Shown here piece by piece: positions 28,456 to 36,921 of a stretch of DNA of 64,000 nt (its first letter is position 1; every line of letters begins with the position of its first letter). A program made the translations under genes and the position numbers. The stretch comes from CAYFZO01 sp965223735 (GTDB lineage: Bacteria > Pseudomonadota > Gammaproteobacteria > Poriferisulfidales > Oxydemutatoraceae), in the NCBI GenBank assembly GCA_965223735.1, contig OZ245010.1:186001-250000 (forward strand). The letters run 5' to 3'. The notes beneath the pieces were generated by a model. The model was not told the DNA's origin. It saw only the letters and a list, made by a program, of their open reading frames with translations, and did no database searches.

Positions 28456-30132
28456 ATGATAACGACTCGCCGATTTATCTTTTTCACGGGCGGCGTAGTT
28501 TCTTCTCTGGGTAAAGGTGTCGCTTCCGCATCCATCGGGACCGTTCTGGAAGCACGCGGTCTGCGGGTCAGCCTCACCAAGCTTGATCCGTATATCAACG
28601 TTGATCCCGGGACCATGAGTCCTTATCAGCACGGCGAAGTATTTGTCACCGCCGACGGCGCTGAAACCGACCTTGACCTGGGGCATTACGAGCGTTTCGT
28701 GACCTTCCGCGCGGGCAAACACAACAATCACACCACCGGCCAGATCTATGAAAGCGTTATCCGCAAGGAGCGTCGCGGCGATTATCTCGGCGGCACAGTG
28801 CAGGTGATCCCGCACATCACCGACGAGATCAAGGCCGCGGTGCGCGCGGGCGCGGGCGACGCCGACGTTGCGCTGGTCGAGATCGGCGGCACCGTCGGCG
28901 ACATCGAGTCGCTGCCGTTCCTCGAGGCGATCCGGCAGATGGGGGTTGAACTGGGCGACCACGCGGCGTTCGTGCATCTGACCCTGGTGCCTTATATCGC
29001 GGCGAGCGGCGAGATCAAGACCAAGCCGACGCAACATTCGGTCAAGGAGTTGCGCTCGATCGGGATACAGCCTGACGTTCTGCTGTGTCGTTCCGGGCAG
29101 TTATTGTCCGATCAGGAACGCGAAAAGATCGCGTTGTTTACCAACGTGCGGAAAGAAGCGGTGATTACCGCGCAGGACGTTAATAATATCTACGAAATAC
29201 CGTTGCGTTTTCACGAGCAGAACGTGGATGAGATCCTGGTTGAAAAATTGTGCCTCGAGGTGCCGCCGGCCGATCTTGACGGGTGGCGTGAAGTGGTGGA
29301 ACGGAACGTCCGGCTCAACCACGAGCCAGACGGGGTGGTTCAGGTGGCGGTGGTCGGCAAATACGTCGGCTATGCCGACGCGTATAAGTCGATCAACGAG
29401 GCGCTACACCACGCCGGGCTCAAGAACCTGGCCAGGGTCGATATCATGTACGTGGATTCTGAGCAACTCGTGGCGGACGGCGTCGCGGCACTGGATCAGG
29501 CGGACGCGATTTTGGTGCCGGGGGGGTTCGGCGACCGGGGTATCGAGGGCAAGATCATGGCGGCGCGTTATGCGCGCGAACACAAAGTGCCTTACCTGGG
29601 TATCTGCCTCGGTATGCAGGTCGCGGTGATCGAGTTCGCGCGCAACGTGGCGGGACTCGAAGGCGCCCACAGCACCGAGTTTGCGCCCGACGCCGTGCAC
29701 CCCGTGATCGCGTTGATCACCGAATGGCAGAATCAGGCCGGGCACATTGAACGCCGCGATGAACATTCCGATCTCGGCGGCACCATGCGTCTCGGCGAAC
29801 AGTCGTGCAATCTGGCGGAGGGCTCGCTGGTCCACGGCCTGTACGGTTGCGGCACCGTTGCCGAGCGTCACCGCCACCGCTACGAATTCAACAACCGTTA
29901 TCTGGATGCCTTGCAGGATGCCGGTCTGTGCATCGCCGGCAAGTCCGGCGACGGCAACCTCGTTGAGATCATCGAGATGCCCGGTCACCCGTGGTTCATC
30001 GGTTGCCAGTTTCATCCCGAGTTCACTTCGACACCGCGTGTGGGGCAGCCCCTGTTTGTCGGACTTGTAAAAGCTGGTATGGCGTACGCCCGCGACCGGC
30101 GCCCTGAATTGCAATTGAGTTGTGCGGGATGA
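28456..30132 (+). CDS. pyrG: CTP synthase
   Basis: PyrG aminates UTP to CTP with glutamine. The N-terminal synthetase starts FIFFTGGVVSSLGKGVASAS, with KLDPYINVDPGTMSPYQHGEV and DLGHYERF. The C-terminal glutamine amidotransferase has PGGFGDRG, the nucleophile in YLGICLGMQ, and the HPEF motif in GCQFHPEFTSTP. 558 residues is slightly longer than usual at the C-terminus. The stop overlaps the kdsA start (ATGA). Confidence 0.98.
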   Translation: MITTRRFIFFTGGVVSSLGKGVASASIGTVLEARGLRVSLTKLDPYINVDPGTMSPYQHGEVFVTADGAETDLDLGHYERFVTFRAGKHNNHTTGQIYESVIRKERRGDYLGGTVQVIPHITDEIKAAVRAGAGDADVALVEIGGTVGDIESLPFLEAIRQMGVELGDHAAFVHLTLVPYIAASGEIKTKPTQHSVKELRSIGIQPDVLLCRSGQLLSDQEREKIALFTNVRKEAVITAQDVNNIYEIPLRFHEQNVDEILVEKLCLEVPPADLDGWREVVERNVRLNHEPDGVVQVAVVGKYVGYADAYKSINEALHHAGLKNLARVDIMYVDSEQLVADGVAALDQADAILVPGGFGDRGIEGKIMAARYAREHKVPYLGICLGMQVAVIEFARNVAGLEGAHSTEFAPDAVHPVIALITEWQNQAGHIERRDEHSDLGGTMRLGEQSCNLAEGSLVHGLYGCGTVAERHRHRYEFNNRYLDALQDAGLCIAGKSGDGNLVEIIEMPGHPWFIGCQFHPEFTSTPRVGQPLFVGLVKAGMAYARDRRPELQLSCAG

Positions 30133-30986
30133 AGATCGGTGATATTGAAATCGGACTTACGCATCCGTTTGTTCTGATCTCAGGACCGTGTGTGATTGAG
30201 GGCGAGGCGCCCGCGATGCACGCCGCCGAGGAATTGAAGCGTGTCACCGCGGAACTCGGCGTTCCTTTCATCTACAAGTCCTCATTTGACAAGGCGAACC
30301 GCTCGTCTCACGGCAGTTTTCGCGGACCCGGTTTTGCCGCCGGCTTTGAGATCCTGCGCAAGGTCAGGGAAGAACTCGGTGTCATGGTATTGACCGACGT
30401 TCACGAGCACACGCCGCTCGACGAGGTTGCGGAAGTGGTGGACGTTCTGCAGACGCCGGCGTTTTTGTGCCGTCAGACCGACTTCATTCAAAGTGTCGCG
30501 GCCTGCGGCAGACCGGTGAACCTCAAGAAGGGACAGTTTCTTTCGCCGTGGGAGATGTCAAACGTCGTTGCAAAGGTGCGTGCGGTGGGCAACGAGCACG
30601 TTATGGTGTGCGAACGGGGAGCATGCTTCGGTTACAATAACTTGGTTTCCGATATGCGTTCGCTGGTGGCGATGAGGGAGACCGGCTGCCCGGTTGTGTT
30701 TGACGCGACGCATTCGGTGCAGTTGCCCGGCGGCAGAGGGTCGGCGTCGGACGGGCAGCGTGAGTTCGTCGCGCCGCTCGCGAGAGCGGCGGTCGCGGTC
30801 GGTGTGTCGGGCCTGTTCATGGAGTCCCACCCGCAGCCCGATCAGGCGCTGAGCGACGGGCCGAATGCGTGGCCCATGGGGCGCATGAAGGCGTTGCTCG
30901 AACATCTAAAGGAAATAGACGCCGCCGTGAAGGCCAGGCCTCTGGCGAATGCCCCGTCCGGCTATGAGGCGGAATACGCGACGTAG
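30129..30986 (+). CDS. kdsA: 3-deoxy-8-phosphooctulonate synthase KdsA
   Basis: KdsA condenses phosphoenolpyruvate with arabinose 5-phosphate to KDO-8-phosphate for the LPS inner core. FKASFDKANRSS-type motif appears as YKSSFDKANRSSHGSFRGPG, then VLTDVHE, LCRQTDFI and NLKKGQFLSPWEMSN. At C21 (LISGPCVIE) the sequence has the cysteine typical of metal-dependent KdsA, where Escherichia coli has asparagine, so the enzyme is probably the metal-requiring class. The ATG overlaps the pyrG stop; a TTG 9 nt upstream is in frame. Confidence 0.96.
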   Translation: MKIGDIEIGLTHPFVLISGPCVIEGEAPAMHAAEELKRVTAELGVPFIYKSSFDKANRSSHGSFRGPGFAAGFEILRKVREELGVMVLTDVHEHTPLDEVAEVVDVLQTPAFLCRQTDFIQSVAACGRPVNLKKGQFLSPWEMSNVVAKVRAVGNEHVMVCERGACFGYNNLVSDMRSLVAMRETGCPVVFDATHSVQLPGGRGSASDGQREFVAPLARAAVAVGVSGLFMESHPQPDQALSDGPNAWPMGRMKALLEHLKEIDAAVKARPLANAPSGYEAEYAT

Positions 30987-31027
30987 GCGGCCGGTTCAGT
31001 GCCGGCCCGTCCGGCGAAAGAGGAACG

Positions 31028-32314
31028 ATGAGCAAAATTACCGGGGTGCGCGGGCGCGAGATCATCGATTCACGCGGCAACCCGACGGTCGAGGCCGATG
31101 TCGTGACCGAATCCGGCGCTTTCGGGCGCGCGGCCGTTCCTGCGGGGGCTTCGATGGGTTCGCATGAAGCGGTCGAACTGCGCGACGGCGATCAGGCGAG
31201 GTTCAGCGGCAAAGGGGTTACCCGCGCCGTCGCCGGTGTCAACGGGGAGATCGCACAGGTGCTGCTCGGTTTTGACGTCTGCGACCAGCGCACGCTTGAC
31301 CGGCGTCTGATCGAGCTCGACGGCACCCCCAATAAAAGCCGTCTCGGTGCCAACGCGTTGCTCGCGGTGTCGCTCGCGGCCGCCAAAGCCGGCGCCTGCG
31401 TGCGTGGGCAACCTCTGTATGCTCACCTCGCCGACGGTCGCCGTCCCCGGTTGCCGGTGCCGATGATCAACATTCTGAACGGCGGCTCCCACGCGAGCGA
31501 CAGCACCGACATTCAGGAGTTCATGGTGATACCCGTCGGCGCCGCCGGCGTGAGTGAAGCGGTGCGTGCTGGCTCGGAGATATTTCAGGCTTTGAAAGCA
31601 GTGCTGAAGGAGGAGGGGTATGTGACCACGGTCGGGGACGAAGGCGGGTTTGCTCCGAGTCTTGACTCGAACGAGGCGGCGATCGAGATCGTGCTCGAAG
31701 CCGTGCGTCGCGCCGATTACGCGCCGGGCGAGGACGTGTGGCTGGCGCTCGACTCGGCAAGTTCGGAGATCCACCGCGACGGGCGCTACTATTTTGATTC
31801 CGAATCGAGATCGTACGATGCGTCGGGCCTGATCGCCTGCTATGAAGACTGGGTCGGCAGATACCCGATCCTGTCGATCGAGGACGGTCTCGCCGAAGAC
31901 GACTGGGACGGCTGGAAAGAGTTGACCCGGGGTCTCGGCGACAGGGTGCAACTCGTCGGCGACGATCTGTTCGTGACCAACGCCGACTTGATCCGCAAAG
32001 GCATTGAGCTCGGCGTTGCAAACTCAGTGCTGATCAAGGTCAATCAGATCGGAACGCTGAGTGAGACCTTTGACGCGATAGACGCCGCCGAAGCGGCGGG
32101 CTATTCGTGCATCGTCTCGCACCGTTCGGGGGAAACCGAGGACGTAACCATCGCCGACCTCGCGGTTGCGGTCGGCGTCGGGCAGATCAAGACTGGTTCG
32201 TTGTCGCGCACCGACCGCGTCGCAAAGTACAACCAGTTGATCAGGATAGAGGAAGAACTCGGATGTGCTTATGCCGGGCACGACGCATTCAAACCCTTTC
32301 TCGGCCGGAGGTGA
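31028..32314 (+). CDS. eno: Enolase
   Basis: Converts 2-phosphoglycerate to phosphoenolpyruvate in glycolysis; also a degradosome component in many proteobacteria. REIIDSRGNPTVEADV opens the protein, followed by PAGASMGSHEAVELRDGD, PMINILNGGSHASDSTDIQE, VGDEGGFAPSL, LSIEDGLAEDDW, KVNQIGTLSET and VSHRSGETED with the catalytic residues. AGAGGAAC precedes the ATG. 428 residues is normal. It could supply phosphoenolpyruvate to the KdsA encoded just upstream. Confidence 0.98.
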   Translation: MSKITGVRGREIIDSRGNPTVEADVVTESGAFGRAAVPAGASMGSHEAVELRDGDQARFSGKGVTRAVAGVNGEIAQVLLGFDVCDQRTLDRRLIELDGTPNKSRLGANALLAVSLAAAKAGACVRGQPLYAHLADGRRPRLPVPMINILNGGSHASDSTDIQEFMVIPVGAAGVSEAVRAGSEIFQALKAVLKEEGYVTTVGDEGGFAPSLDSNEAAIEIVLEAVRRADYAPGEDVWLALDSASSEIHRDGRYYFDSESRSYDASGLIACYEDWVGRYPILSIEDGLAEDDWDGWKELTRGLGDRVQLVGDDLFVTNADLIRKGIELGVANSVLIKVNQIGTLSETFDAIDAAEAAGYSCIVSHRSGETEDVTIADLAVAVGVGQIKTGSLSRTDRVAKYNQLIRIEEELGCAYAGHDAFKPFLGRR

Positions 32315-32318
32315 TCCC

Positions 32319-32621
32319 ATGACGATGACCGAAAAAATGCTGATCGGTGTGTTGCTTGCCATTTTCGTACTGTTGCAGATCGCGCTGTGGGGTCGGCACG
32401 GCTTGTCCGACCTGTGGGAACTGCACAGCCTGAACCGGGTCAGCGAGATCGGGAATAATGAATTGAGAGAACGCAACCGCGCGCTGGCGGATGAAATATC
32501 CGACATGAAGTCCGGGCTCGACGTGATAGAAAAAGAGGCGCGTGAGGAACTCGGCATGGTCAAGCAGGGGGAGACTTTTTTTCGGGTGATCGAGCGCGCC
32601 GCCGAAGAGCTTCCGGAGTGA
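32319..32621 (+). CDS. ftsB: Cell division protein FtsB
   Basis: A 100-residue bitopic protein: one membrane helix (MLIGVLLAIFVLLQIALW), then a periplasmic coiled coil (NNELRERNRALADEISDMKSG) and LDVIEKEAREELGMVKQGETFF, the FtsB/DivIC signature. FtsB joins FtsL and FtsQ to activate septal wall synthesis. The ATG has an excellent ribosome site, GGAGGTGA, which overlaps the eno stop; a longer frame begins inside eno but is not needed. The eno-ftsB-ispD-ispF order is standard. Confidence 0.95.
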   Translation: MTMTEKMLIGVLLAIFVLLQIALWGRHGLSDLWELHSLNRVSEIGNNELRERNRALADEISDMKSGLDVIEKEAREELGMVKQGETFFRVIERAAEELPE

Positions 32622-32650
32622 TATCCGGCTGAGCAATAACCGGCTGAACG

Positions 32651-33361
32651 ATGGCTGAGTACTGGGGAGTGGTGCCGGCGGCGGGTTGTGGTGAACGGTT
32701 CGACGCCGGCACGCCGAAGCAATACGCCCGTGTCGCCGGCGGTTATGTGCTTGACCACAGTATCGCCGCGCTGTTGCGCGGCGACGTCTTGCGCGCTGTC
32801 GTCGTCAGCATCAGTGAAGACGATGTGTTATGGCAACGGACGCGCCACAGCGGTGATCCGAGCGTGACAACCTGTGTCGGGGGGACAAACCGCATGCGAT
32901 CGGTCATGTGCGCGCTCGATACGTTAAAGGAGCGGGCCGATGAAGGCGACTGGGTGCTGGTGCACGACGCGGTGCGCCCGTGCCTGAGCGGGCGCGACCT
33001 GTCGTCGCTGATTGAAGAACTCGGATCCGGCGACGGGGTTGGTGGCCTGCTCGTTGCGCCGGTCAGCGATACGATGAAACAGGTTCGACACGATGCCGCC
33101 GGACGTCTCACGGTCGAACGCACGCTCGACCGCGGGCGATTGGTGCGTGCGTTGACGCCGCAGATGTTCCGTTTTGGTCTGCTGGCCGCGGCGATTGATC
33201 ACGCGCTGCGTAAAGGCGTTGAAGTCGGCGACGAGGCGCAGGCGATGGAATTTGCGGGCCACGCGGTGCATGCCGTCGAAGGCGACGGCGCCAACGTCAA
33301 GCTGACCTATCCGCACGAACTGCCTTTGATCGAGGATTGGCTGGCGCGTAACGCGCGGTAA
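32651..33361 (+). CDS. ispD: 2-C-methyl-D-erythritol 4-phosphate cytidylyltransferase IspD
   Basis: Third step of the MEP isoprenoid pathway, making CDP-ME. The glycine-rich VPAAGCGERF with TPKQYARVAG is the nucleotide loop; VLVHDAVRPCLS and LTPQMFRFGLLAAA are further signatures. 236 residues. The last coding bases, WLARN before the stop, are repeated about 128 nt downstream (see the duplication entry). Confidence 0.96.
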   Translation: MAEYWGVVPAAGCGERFDAGTPKQYARVAGGYVLDHSIAALLRGDVLRAVVVSISEDDVLWQRTRHSGDPSVTTCVGGTNRMRSVMCALDTLKERADEGDWVLVHDAVRPCLSGRDLSSLIEELGSGDGVGGLLVAPVSDTMKQVRHDAAGRLTVERTLDRGRLVRALTPQMFRFGLLAAAIDHALRKGVEVGDEAQAMEFAGHAVHAVEGDGANVKLTYPHELPLIEDWLARNAR

Positions 33362-33597
33362 AGGAGAGAGCGGTGCCGGGAGTGAGCTTTGGTTTTGGCG
33401 CGTACGCCTTCGGCGGAAAGGGCGCCGGCGGCGTGCGCGTCCCGTTTGAGCGTGGCGATGTCGTTTGGCTGGCGCGGAACATACAGTAAAGGAGAGATCA
33501 ATGTCGAGAGTGGGTTTTGGTTTTGACGCGCACGCTTTCGGCGGAGAGGGCGACGGTTTGATGCTTGGCGGCGTGCACGTCCCGTTTGAGCGTGGCG
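33337..33597 (+). repeat. Tandem duplication of the ispD-ispF junction (128-bp unit)
   Basis: The stretch that covers the end of ispD, its stop, the AAGGAGAG ribosome site and the first 30 codons of ispF occurs twice, starting at 33337 and again at 33465. Shared blocks are TTGGCTGGCGCG, GTAAAGGAGAGA, TTTGGTTTTG and GTCCCGTTTGAGCGTGGCG. The first unit lacks 12 nt found in the second and carries many substitutions, so the event is not recent. Confidence 0.9.
33373..33489 (+). pseudogene. Duplicated ispF 5' end, a 38-codon relic
   Basis: A GTG after AAGGAGAG opens a 38-residue frame, PGVSFGFGAYAFGGKGA then VRVPFERGD, a copy of the IspF N-terminus. The metal ligands are gone: the DAH of IspF (D9, H11) has become GAY. 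The frame ends WLARNIQ, an altered copy of the end of IspD (WLARNAR). It retains a start, a ribosome site and a stop, so a short peptide might still be made, but nothing suggests a function. Confidence 0.85.
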
Positions 33598-33986
33598 TCG
33601 CCGCACATTCGGACGGCGACGTATTGCTGCACGCGCTGTGCGACGCCTTAATCGGCGCCGCCGCGCTCGGCGATCTCGGCAGCCATTACCCGAACGACGA
33701 GCGGCATCGAGGTATCGCCGGTCGTGATTTGCTTCGGCGCACACGGGAGCTGGTGGCGGATGCGGGCTTTGCCGTTGCCAATCTGGATGCGACCATCGTG
33801 GCTGAGCGTCCGCGCGTCGCGCCGTTCGTCGACGAAATGCGGTCGCTGATCGCTTCAGATCTCGGCATCGCGCCCGCCTGTGTCAGTATTAAAGCAACCA
33901 GCACCGACGGCCTCGGGTTTACCGGGCGCGGCGAAGGGATTGCCGCTTTTGTCGTCGTGCTGGTCGTCGGGACGGCGGGCGCATAA
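33501..33986 (+). CDS. ispF: 2-C-methyl-D-erythritol 2,4-cyclodiphosphate synthase IspF
   Basis: Cyclises CDP-ME2P in the MEP pathway; works as a trimer with one zinc per site. The ligands are in GFGFDAHAF (D9, H11) and AAHSDGDVLLHALCDAL; ALGDLGSHYPNDE and IKATSTDGLGFTGRGEGIAA close the fold. 161 residues. The ATG follows AAGGAGAG at 6-nt spacing. It lies behind the duplicated junction described above. Confidence 0.97.
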   Translation: MSRVGFGFDAHAFGGEGDGLMLGGVHVPFERGVAAHSDGDVLLHALCDALIGAAALGDLGSHYPNDERHRGIAGRDLLRRTRELVADAGFAVANLDATIVAERPRVAPFVDEMRSLIASDLGIAPACVSIKATSTDGLGFTGRGEGIAAFVVVLVVGTAGA

Positions 33987-34037
33987 GTTTGTCCCGGCCG
34001 GTAAAACAGCGAATTGAATGCAGGGGGTGAATACCCG

Positions 34038-35996
34038 ATGACGCAGGTTCTGCAATCCGGGGAGGCGCTTTTGCAGGCGGATACGCTTGCCGACGAATGC
34101 GGTCGGCTGCTGGCCGACGACGGGCCGTTCGTGGCGCTGGTGCCTGAATTCCGCAGCCGTCCGCAACAGGAGGCGATGGCACGCCACGTCGCCAATGCGA
34201 TTGCGGACGGCGACAATCTCGTGGTCGAAGCGGGGACCGGCATCGGCAAGACTTTCGCTTATCTGTTGCCGGCGGTGCTGTCGGGCAGGAAGGTGGTCAT
34301 CTCGACCGGCACGCGCTATTTACAGGATCAGATCTTCTCGAAAGATCTGCCGCTGGTGCTTGAGGCGCTCGACGTCCCGGTCGAGACCGCGCTGCTCAAG
34401 GGCCGGGCCAACTACCTGTGTCTCGAACGTCTCGAGCAGGCGTGGCAGACGCAGTCGCTTGACGACGACGCCAACGATGTGATCGGGCGTATTTACAGGT
34501 GGTCAAAGAGTGATCCTGACGGCGACATCAGCGGTTTTGACGAACTCGGCGAAGACGATCCGCTGTGGGCGTCGTTGACCTCGACGCCTGAGAACTGCCT
34601 CGGCGCGCGTTGCCCGAAATTTGACAAATGCTGTGTCGTTGCCGCGAGAGACCGCGCGATGAAGGCCGACGTGGTCGTTGTCAATCACTATCTTCTGTTG
34701 GCCGACATGACGCTGAAAGAGGAGGGTTTCGGGCAGTTGCTGCCGGAGGTCGATACCGTGATCGTCGATGAAGCGCATCAGCTGGCCGACATCGCCGATC
34801 AGTTTTTCAGCACTTCGTTCACTGGCTATCAATGCACGCAGTTTCTGCGCGACATGCAGTTTGCGGGCGACGAGACGAAAACACCGGAACTGATGAATGC
34901 CGCCGCCGAGCTGGAATCGGCGGTGAAGGCCATGGCAAAGGCGTTCGCGCCGCTACCGGAGAAAGGCGCGATGAGTGCGGCGCTTCAAAACGATGGCGTC
35001 GGCGCCGCGCGGCGCGCGCTTACCGACGCGCTGGGTCATCTGGTGGGGGCGCTGAAGCCGTTGCGTCAGCAGACCGAGGTGTTGTTCAACCTGTGGGAGC
35101 GCGTGCAGGAAATGCAGGGGCGGTTTGTCGCTGTGCTCAATGCCGTCGGCGATCAGATTGGCTGGTATCAGGCCGAGCGCGGCGCCTTCCGCTTTTACGC
35201 GAGCCCGGCTGACGTCGCGCCGCTGCTCAGCGACAAGCACAGTCTGTACAGCGCGAACTGGATCTACACTTCGGCGACTTTGTCGCTCGACGGCGACTTT
35301 ACTTACTTTGTGTCGCAGATCGGTCTCGACGACACTTGCGCCTGCGTCGCGCTCGACAGCCCATTTGATTACGCCGAGCAGGCCGCCTTGTACGTGCCGA
35401 AGAATCTGCCCGAGCCGAATCACCCCGATCACACCGCCCGCGTGGTCGAAGCCAGCTATCCCCTGCTGGAAATGGCGCAGGGCGGCGTGTTCTTTTTATT
35501 CACGAGTCACCGCGCATTGCGGGAGGCCGCAAAAAAGATCGCCGACGAGACCGATCACTTTCTGTTGGTGCAGGGACGCGCGCCGAAGTTTGAACTGATC
35601 AGGCGTTTTTGTGATACGCCGAACGCGGTGCTGCTCGGCACCTCCGGGTTCTGGGAGGGCGTTGACGTGCGCGGCGCCGGACTGCGTTGCGTGATCATAG
35701 ACCGCCTGCCGTTTGCGTCGCCCGCCGATCCTCTGACACAGGGGCGTATCCGCAAGGCCAAAGAACAGGGACGCGACTTTTTCAGGGAAACCACCTTGCC
35801 CGAGGCGGTGATCTCTCTGCGCCAGGGCATCGGGCGCCTGATACGCGACGAAACCGATATGGGCGTGGTGATGGTCGGCGACACGCGCCTGCGCAGCCGC
35901 GGCTACGGCAAGGTCTTTCTGAAGAGTCTGCCGCCGATGAAGCGTTGCGGGCGCATAGACTCGCTGCGCGTTTATCTCGGTGCGGCGGCGCGATGA
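34038..35996 (+). CDS. yoaA: DinG/YoaA-type ATP-dependent DNA helicase
   Basis: A superfamily 2 5'-3' helicase with an iron-sulfur cluster, related to XPD. Walker A is EAGTGIGKT, Walker B is IVDEAHQL; the cluster cysteines are in ANYLCLERLEQ and NCLGARCPKFDKC. Motifs near the C-terminus: LLGTSGFWEGVDVRGAG and LRQGIGRLIR. The ATG at 34038 has GGGGGTGA before it; a TTG 24 nt upstream is in frame. The gene ends over the tsaB start (ATGA). YoaA rather than DinG is suggested by the tsaB neighbour, as in Escherichia coli. Confidence 0.92.
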   Translation: MTQVLQSGEALLQADTLADECGRLLADDGPFVALVPEFRSRPQQEAMARHVANAIADGDNLVVEAGTGIGKTFAYLLPAVLSGRKVVISTGTRYLQDQIFSKDLPLVLEALDVPVETALLKGRANYLCLERLEQAWQTQSLDDDANDVIGRIYRWSKSDPDGDISGFDELGEDDPLWASLTSTPENCLGARCPKFDKCCVVAARDRAMKADVVVVNHYLLLADMTLKEEGFGQLLPEVDTVIVDEAHQLADIADQFFSTSFTGYQCTQFLRDMQFAGDETKTPELMNAAAELESAVKAMAKAFAPLPEKGAMSAALQNDGVGAARRALTDALGHLVGALKPLRQQTEVLFNLWERVQEMQGRFVAVLNAVGDQIGWYQAERGAFRFYASPADVAPLLSDKHSLYSANWIYTSATLSLDGDFTYFVSQIGLDDTCACVALDSPFDYAEQAALYVPKNLPEPNHPDHTARVVEASYPLLEMAQGGVFFLFTSHRALREAAKKIADETDHFLLVQGRAPKFELIRRFCDTPNAVLLGTSGFWEGVDVRGAGLRCVIIDRLPFASPADPLTQGRIRKAKEQGRDFFRETTLPEAVISLRQGIGRLIRDETDMGVVMVGDTRLRSRGYGKVFLKSLPPMKRCGRIDSLRVYLGAAAR

Positions 35997-36646
35997 ACCT
36001 GCTGGCGCTGGATACAGCAACCGAAGCTTGTTCGGCGGCGCTGCTGTGCGGCGGTGAAGTACGCGAAGAGTTTGCGGTGGCACCGCGCCGACATAACCGC
36101 CTGCTGTTTGAGATGTGCGACGCATTGTTTGCCGCCGCGGGGATTGCGCCGGGTGCGCTGGATGCACTGGCGTTCGGTTGCGGCCCGGGGGCTTTCACCG
36201 GCGTCAGGATCGCGGCGGCGGCGACGCAGGGCATCGCGTACGCGCACGGTTTGCCGGTGGCGGCGGTGTCGGATCTCGCGGCACTGGCGCAGCAGTTGTT
36301 TGACGATTGCGACGGGCAGCGTGCACTGGCGGCGATTGATGCGCGCATGGGTGAAGTCTATTACGGCTTCTTTCGTCGCGGTGCTGACGGTCTGGCCGAA
36401 GCCGAGGGGGACGAAGGCGTCGCACCGCCGGAGCAGGTGGCGGGCCTCGATGCGTTTTCAGGTTGCGCCGGCGGCAGCGGTCTTGCAGCTTACCCGGCAC
36501 TGGACAGCGGTCTTGCGGTCTGCAGGCCCGACCTGCTGCCACGCGCCGGTGCCGTGCTGAAACTTGCCGAAGCGAAGATCAGGAACGGCGACACGTTGAC
36601 GCCGGCGCAGGCGCAGCCGGTGTACGTGCGCAATCGCGTTACTTGA
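35993..36646 (+). CDS. tsaB: tRNA threonylcarbamoyladenosine biosynthesis protein TsaB
   Basis: An ASKHA-fold partner of TsaD in making t6A37 on ANN-reading tRNAs. LLALDTATEACSAALL opens the protein and GCGPGAFTGVRIAAAATQGIAYAHG is the family core; AAIDARMGEVYYGFF follows. 217 residues. Its start overlaps the helicase stop, as in the yoaA-tsaB pair of other gammaproteobacteria. About 275 nt without a gene follow; I see no RNA gene there. Confidence 0.95.
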   Translation: MNLLALDTATEACSAALLCGGEVREEFAVAPRRHNRLLFEMCDALFAAAGIAPGALDALAFGCGPGAFTGVRIAAAATQGIAYAHGLPVAAVSDLAALAQQLFDDCDGQRALAAIDARMGEVYYGFFRRGADGLAEAEGDEGVAPPEQVAGLDAFSGCAGGSGLAAYPALDSGLAVCRPDLLPRAGAVLKLAEAKIRNGDTLTPAQAQPVYVRNRVT

Positions 36647-36921
36647 TTGGAAATGCCGCGACTGACGGTGAAGTCGTCAAACGCACGGAAAATTTTGTTG
36701 ACGACGCCGATCTGTTCAAGTCGTGTCGGGCTGGAAGCCGGTTTCTTGTAAATCAACTGCTTGTCAAAGTAAACCGTCGAAGTCAGGACCTGTGTCTGCA
36801 AATATCCGTTCATCCGTGATACTATATGGTAATCCTCCAGACCGGGCTTTGGCAGTAAGGCGTGGTATTGCCTTGTTCCTGAGAAGCATTTGTTTTGTAA
36901 CGTAATTAGCGGGAGTTCACG

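Noticed and set aside
36647..36921. A possible short gene between tsaB and the 860-residue protein
   Set aside because: Frames on both strands are short or unsupported, and none resembles a known family or has a start with a ribosome site.
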